Assembly: GCA_001596155.1 (NCBI GenBank)
Contig: CP014771.1
Coordinates: 5,084,001-5,148,000, forward strand
From: Hymenobacter psoromatis
GTDB lineage: Bacteria > Bacteroidota > Bacteroidia > Cytophagales > Hymenobacteraceae
Length of the DNA stretch: 64,000 bases
Direction: 5' to 3'
The notes beneath the pieces are model-generated. The model did not search any database, was not told the DNA's origin, and saw only the letters and a list, made by a program, of their open reading frames with translations. Made by a program: the position numbers and the translations under genes. Positions 60,490-64,000 of the stretch are shown one piece after another; the stretch's first letter is position 1, and every line of letters begins with the position of its first letter.

Positions 60490-61542
60490 TCACCAGTGGG
60501 CGCGGCGGAGCTTTTCCGGTTCCAGGACCCGGATATTCTTGGGGGTCAGCTCAATCAGGCCATTTTGGCTGAACTCGCTCAGGGTGCGGATGAGGGACTC
60601 GGGGGCGGTGCCGACCAGGGCGGCCATATCGTCGCGCAGGAGCTGGATGCGGGCATCCGGGTCGCCCGCCGTGGGCTCGGAGAGGCGCAGCAGCATGTCG
60701 GCCACGCGGCGGCGGATGGAGCCGTAGGCCATAGACAGCAGCAGCTGCTCACGCTCGCTCACGCGGCCCGCCAGCAGGTGAATAAACTGCTGGCTCACGG
60801 CCGGATTGCGCAGCAGCAGCTGCGAAAAATCGTCCGGCGGAATGTAGATTAGCTCCGAGTCATCGACTGCCACGGCCGAGTCGGCGTGCGGGGCATTTTC
60901 CAGCAGGGCCAGGTAGCCAAAAAACTCGCCGGGGCCATAGAAGCCGGTAATCAGCTCCTTACCCCCCTCGGTGGTTTTGACGGTTTTGACGCGGCCGGCT
61001 TGCACGAAATAGACCCGCGACGGCTCGTCGCCTTCGAGGTAAATATCCTGCTTGCGGCGCACCGGGTGCGCGCGGCGGTCGGCCGAGAGGCCGGCCAGGT
61101 TGCCCACGGCGCGGGCATCGTCCAGAAACTCGCCCAGGCCGCCGGCTTGCAGGTCGTAGTCGGGCTTGAGGTGCTGAAAGCGGTCGAGGCGGCCACTCAC
61201 GGCGCTCAGCAGCTCGTTCTCGCTAAAGGGCTTGGTGAGGTAGTCGTCGGCCCCCAGCTCCATGCCCCGGCGCTGGTCGGCGCGCTCAGTTTTGGCGGTG
61301 AGGAAGATGAACGGCACGCCCGCCAGCTGCGGGTTTTGGTTGAAAATATGCAGCACGCCGAAGCCATCGAGCACCGGCATCATGATGTCGCAAATAACGA
61401 GGTCGGGCCGGGCGGCCAGGGCGTCTTCCACGCCGAGCTTGCCGTTTTCGGCGGTGCGCACGCGGTAGCCAGCCAGCGCGAGCAGCTCGGCCGTACTTTC
61501 CCGGATGAAGGCATCGTCCTCAATCAGCAGAATCGTTTTCAT
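60490..61542 (-). CDS. Response regulator: REC domain fused to a Crp-family DNA-binding module
   Basis: 350 residues. REC domain (1-125): acidic pair E8-D9-D10, phospho-acceptor D52 in VICDIMMP, T82 and K104 (LTKPF). Then a cyclic-nucleotide-binding-like barrel (about 150-260: LEGDEPSRVYFVQAGRVK, GPGEFFGYLALLENAPHADSA), where the cAMP-binding Arg-Ser pair of Crp is absent. A dimer helix follows, and a Crp HTH (LRDDMAALVGTAPESLIRTLSEFSQNGLIEL, about 300-330) whose recognition helix keeps the Glu and Arg (PESLIR) that read TGA half-sites in Crp. The kinase gene overlaps its start by 23 bp. It is the best candidate for binding the TGA-N6-TCA promoters (inference). Confidence 0.93.
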   Translation of the reverse strand: MKTILLIEDDAFIRESTAELLALAGYRVRTAENGKLGVEDALAARPDLVICDIMMPVLDGFGVLHIFNQNPQLAGVPFIFLTAKTERADQRRGMELGADDYLTKPFSENELLSAVSGRLDRFQHLKPDYDLQAGGLGEFLDDARAVGNLAGLSADRRAHPVRRKQDIYLEGDEPSRVYFVQAGRVKTVKTTEGGKELITGFYGPGEFFGYLALLENAPHADSAVAVDDSELIYIPPDDFSQLLLRNPAVSQQFIHLLAGRVSEREQLLLSMAYGSIRRRVADMLLRLSEPTAGDPDARIQLLRDDMAALVGTAPESLIRTLSEFSQNGLIELTPKNIRVLEPEKLRRAHW

Positions 61543-63130
61543 AGGGAATGGTGACGGTGACGGTGGTGCCCTGGCCCAGGACGCTACTGAGCGTAATAGT
61601 GCCCCGCATCAGCTCCAGGTACTTGGCAATGATGTAGAGGCCCAGCCCGGTGCCAGGCACGGTGCTCACGCTGCGGGCCCGGAAAAAGCGCTCGAACAGG
61701 TGCTTCTGGTCTTCTGGGGAAATCCCTACCCCCTGGTCTTCCACGCTCAGCACCAATTGGTTGGCGTGGCAATTGGCCCGCACCGTGACGACGGCGTTGT
61801 CGCCCGAATACTTGAGGGCGTTGGAGAGCAGGTTGACCAGGATTTTGCGCAGCAGCGAGGCATCGAGGGGAAAGGGGTCGGGGCACTCTATCAGCTGCGC
61901 GATGGTTTGGCCGGGCTTGCGCAGGCTTTGCACGTCGGCCAGGATTTCGGTGAGCAGCGTGGTCAGGTAAAAGGTGGTCGGCCGCGTCGCCAGCGCGCCT
62001 TCCTCGATGCGGCCCACCGAAAGAAACTCTTCCAGGATGGCATTCAGGTGGTTAACGGAGGTTTCGATGCGCGCCAAGTGGCGCACGCGCTGGGCCTGCT
62101 GGTCGCCGCCGGCGTACTTGCCGATGAGCGTGGCCGAGAGCAGCACGGCCGTGAGCGGGGTGCGGAACTCGTGCGAGGCCATGCTCACGAAGCGCGATTT
62201 CAGCTCGCCCAGCTCCTGCTCGGCGGCCAGGGCCAGGGCTAGCTCCTGGCCGCGCTTTTCGAGTTCGGCCAGGGTGTTGAGCAGGGCGTGGGTGCGGTCG
62301 GCCACCTTCTGCTCCAGCTCGGCGTTGAGGCGGCCGATGTGCTGGTGCTGGGTCACTAATTCCTGCTCGGCGGCCTGCTTGAGGCTGATGTCGAGCAGGT
62401 AGGCCACCACGTACAGCTCCTCATCGAGGTAGAAGTAGCTCAGGCTCACTTCCACCGGAAACCGGGAGCCGTCCTGGCGCTGGCCCCGCAGCACGCGGTG
62501 CGCGCCCAGGCGGCGCGCCGGCGGGCGCTGACTAAAGAAGTGGCGCAGCTGCTCGGGGTAGTGGTCCGCGTCGTCGGGCACCAGCACTTCGAGGGGCTGG
62601 CCCAGCAGCGTGGGTAGGGAGTAGCCAAACAGCTGCCCCGCCAGCTCGTTGGCCGACACCATGATGCCGGCCTTATCGCAGACGATGATGCCGATGGTGG
62701 CGTTGGTAAACACGGCCTCGAAGCGGCGCACGCTGTGGGCCAGGTCGCGTTCGGCCCGTTGCAGCGGGCTTTGCTCGGCGAAGCACACGAGCAGCGAGGG
62801 CCGGCCCGCGGCCTCAAAGTACGTGAAGCGCAAATAGACCTGAAGCGGCTCGCCGGTGTGGCGGCGGATGGCGGCCTCCATCTCGTGGTGGTCTTCGCGC
62901 CGAGTGAGTTCGACCAGCGTCGCCCACTCGTCCGCCGTCCAGGGCGGCAGGCGCAGCGAGTGGTCGGGGTCAGTGAGGAAAGCGTCTTCCGAGGCGTAGC
63001 CCAGCAGCCGCACGGCCGCAGGGTTTACCTGCGTAAACCAACCCACCTCCACATCATAGATACCCACAAACTCCTGGGATTGCATGTAGAGCAGATTAGA
63101 GAGGATGGCGGTATAGGCAGCGGAAAGCAT
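61520..63130 (-). CDS. PAS-PAS sensor histidine kinase, cytoplasmic
   Basis: About 536 residues without membrane helices. Two PAS domains (about 15-115 and 130-250; the second has IIVCDKAGIMVSANELAGQLFGY and QRQDGSRFPVEVSLSYF), a coiled coil, a HisKA domain with SMASHEFRTPLTAVL (His about 320) and a HATPase with NLLSNALKYSG (N box), SVEDQGVGIS (G1) and FFRARSVSTVPGTGLGLYI (G2). The signal is unknown; the PAS domains could hold a redox or gas cofactor. The ATG at 63130 is preferred over 63169. Its promoter at 63181 carries the proposed target sites of its own response regulator, so the operon is probably autoregulated. Confidence 0.93.
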   Translation of the reverse strand: MLSAAYTAILSNLLYMQSQEFVGIYDVEVGWFTQVNPAAVRLLGYASEDAFLTDPDHSLRLPPWTADEWATLVELTRREDHHEMEAAIRRHTGEPLQVYLRFTYFEAAGRPSLLVCFAEQSPLQRAERDLAHSVRRFEAVFTNATIGIIVCDKAGIMVSANELAGQLFGYSLPTLLGQPLEVLVPDDADHYPEQLRHFFSQRPPARRLGAHRVLRGQRQDGSRFPVEVSLSYFYLDEELYVVAYLLDISLKQAAEQELVTQHQHIGRLNAELEQKVADRTHALLNTLAELEKRGQELALALAAEQELGELKSRFVSMASHEFRTPLTAVLLSATLIGKYAGGDQQAQRVRHLARIETSVNHLNAILEEFLSVGRIEEGALATRPTTFYLTTLLTEILADVQSLRKPGQTIAQLIECPDPFPLDASLLRKILVNLLSNALKYSGDNAVVTVRANCHANQLVLSVEDQGVGISPEDQKHLFERFFRARSVSTVPGTGLGLYIIAKYLELMRGTITLSSVLGQGTTVTVTIPYENDSAD

Positions 63131-63180
63131 GGGCGGACGCGGCAGGAAAAAGGGGGCACCAGGCGGCACCTGCTGCCCGT

Positions 63181-63276
63181 CAAAGGTCGGCAGTAAGCCG
63201 GTTGCTAACCATGACGAACGTCAGCTAATTAGCCGGCCGCCGTCATGTCCGCCGCCGGGCCGGGCCGCTAGCTTTG
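63181..63276. promoter_or_regulatory. Divergent two-palindrome Crp-type promoter (kinase operon / thioredoxin-like)
   Basis: TGACGAACGTCA (63212-63223) is a perfect palindrome; CGGCCGCCGTCA (63234-63245) keeps one half. Centres are 22 bp apart. Rightward -7 box TAGCTTTG (63269-63276) and leftward -7 box GACCTTTG (63188-63181), each exactly 33 bp from its proximal centre. Confidence 0.8.
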
Positions 63277-63557
63277 CGACCCATGCCAGCCGGTACCGGG
63301 CAGCGGCTCGCCCCGATACCACTTGGCCCGGAGTTTGTCAACTCGCCGGCAGCGCCCGCATAGCCCGCTGTTTTTCTGCTGCCCGGCGTGGGCGGCCTGC
63401 CCGCCGGCTAAGCTGGTCATCCCCGGTAGGTTGTGCGGAGATACCGTTAACCTTGACTGGAAGTAACATGATACCTGTCAGACATTTAAGCAAGCAGACT
63501 CATGTTGGGGGGCGCGGAAAGGCACTAATTTTACCGCTACCTACTTCTCTCCTGCTC

Positions 63558-63893
63558 ATGCCCATCCCTACCCCCCTGCCAACTGCTGCCCTGGCCGCCG
63601 ATGCGGCGGTGCTGCTGGTGCTGCTGCCCCCGGTCGGCACGGCCCCGCCGGTGCGGGCGGCCACGCTGACGGCCCTCCAGGGGTTGCAGCAGCGGCTGGG
63701 CAGCGCTGTTCGGGTGCTGTCGGTGGACGAGGCCAGTCACCCGGTGGTGGTGCGCAGCTTCCGGCCGGCCGATTTGCCGGCCTTCGTGCTGGTGCGCCGG
63801 GGCGTGGAGCTGTGGCGGCAGCAGGGCCTGCCCGAGGGCGAGCTTATCGTGCCCCAGCTGCTGGCCCGGCTCGCCCTACCCCCCGCCGGCTAG
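63558..63893 (+). CDS. Thioredoxin-fold protein lacking CXXC
   Basis: 111 residues, clearly paralogous to 22345-22662: AAVLLVLLPP, LQGLQQRLGSAVRVLSVDEASHPVVVRSFRPADLPAFVLVRRGVELWRQQGLP. The thioredoxin cis-Pro (DLPAFVLV) is kept while the CXXC is replaced (PPVGTAPP), so no redox activity is expected. The leader from the promoter at 63269 is about 280 bases long and contains a possible 28-codon frame (63283-63369). Function unknown. Confidence 0.78.
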   Translation: MPIPTPLPTAALAADAAVLLVLLPPVGTAPPVRAATLTALQGLQQRLGSAVRVLSVDEASHPVVVRSFRPADLPAFVLVRRGVELWRQQGLPEGELIVPQLLARLALPPAG

Positions 63894-63949
63894 GCCATCG
63901 GCCGGGGCGGGGCGGGCGCTTGAGCGCAGCTGGGTGCCGAAGTAAAGAT

Positions 63950-64000
63950 TAAAACGATAAATTAAAAATCTGGCACTCAGATTTTTAATTTATCGTTTTA
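63950..64000. terminator. Perfect AT-rich palindrome at the window end
   Basis: 22-bp arms (63950-63971 and 63979-64000) with a 7-nt loop. The stem contains TTAAAAATCT and a T-rich end, so it could terminate the thioredoxin-like transcript in either direction. Confidence 0.7.

Overview
The window looks like a chromosomal segment of a GC-rich member of the Bacteroidota, most likely Hymenobacter or a close relative (inference from gene families and sequence style). Reasons: a SusC/SusD pair, a DUF6377-type membrane regulator, promoters with the Bacteroidota -7 box (TAnnTTTG), almost no Shine-Dalgarno sequences, many long intergenic palindromes of types typical of this group, and a scattered CCTACCCCC / GGGGGTAGG oligomer. 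No rRNA, tRNA or CRISPR array was seen.

Layout. 1-5223: a sugar-catabolism cluster with three TIM-barrel sugar isomerase/epimerase-like proteins (two with Tat-type leaders), a c-type cytochrome lipoprotein, a DUF1080 (3-keto-glycoside hydrolase-like) protein and an NTF2-like protein. 5521-18176: a starch/maltodextrin utilisation locus: membrane TPR regulator, SusC, SusD, GH13 amylase, GH97 alpha-glucosidase and a second, lipoprotein GH13 amylase. 18257-25115: two universal stress proteins, a PepSY-like protein, several very small proteins, a thioredoxin-fold protein without CXXC, a cupin and a quinone-oxidoreductase-like enzyme. 25277-27102: a wrecked SDR gene carrying a MITE that in turn carries an IS110-family element. 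27280-47050: stress and energy genes: ferritin-like protein, SDRs, a Crp-family regulator, HAD phosphatase, acetate kinase, phosphoketolase, class I aldolase, an N-type F1Fo-ATPase operon that lacks its beta subunit, phosphoglucomutase and alpha-glucan phosphorylase. 47093-55315: a toxin-antitoxin cassette, an amidohydrolase, a bestrophin-like channel and several decayed genes, including a broken P-type Ca2+-ATPase, followed by a CsbD-like protein. 55740-64000: an Mla-type lipid transport operon, a six-BON-domain protein and a two-component system whose response regulator is a REC-Crp fusion.

Main observation. Ten intergenic regions between 19.1 and 63.3 kb carry the same promoter architecture: two Crp/Fnr-style palindromes (core TGA-N6-TCA, best forms TGACAAATGTCA and TGACGAAAATCA), centres 22-23 bp apart, with the centre of the proximal palindrome 33 bp (34 in one case) upstream of the centre of a TAnnTTTG-like -7 box. 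That puts the proximal palindrome near -41, a class II activator position. Three regions have a -7 box at the same distance on both sides and so appear to fire divergently. The sites precede both usp genes, the PepSY-like protein, both thioredoxin-like proteins, an SDR/HAD/acetate-kinase stretch, pgm-glgP, CsbD, the Ca2+-ATPase, the BON protein, the Mla operon and the histidine kinase/REC-Crp operon itself. I infer an autoregulated two-component regulon for energy or envelope stress (low oxygen is a plausible signal) that breaks down stored glucan through GlgP, Pgm, phosphoketolase and acetate kinase to make ATP by substrate-level phosphorylation.

All positions come from reading the sequence by eye. 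No similarity search, motif scan or folding was run.
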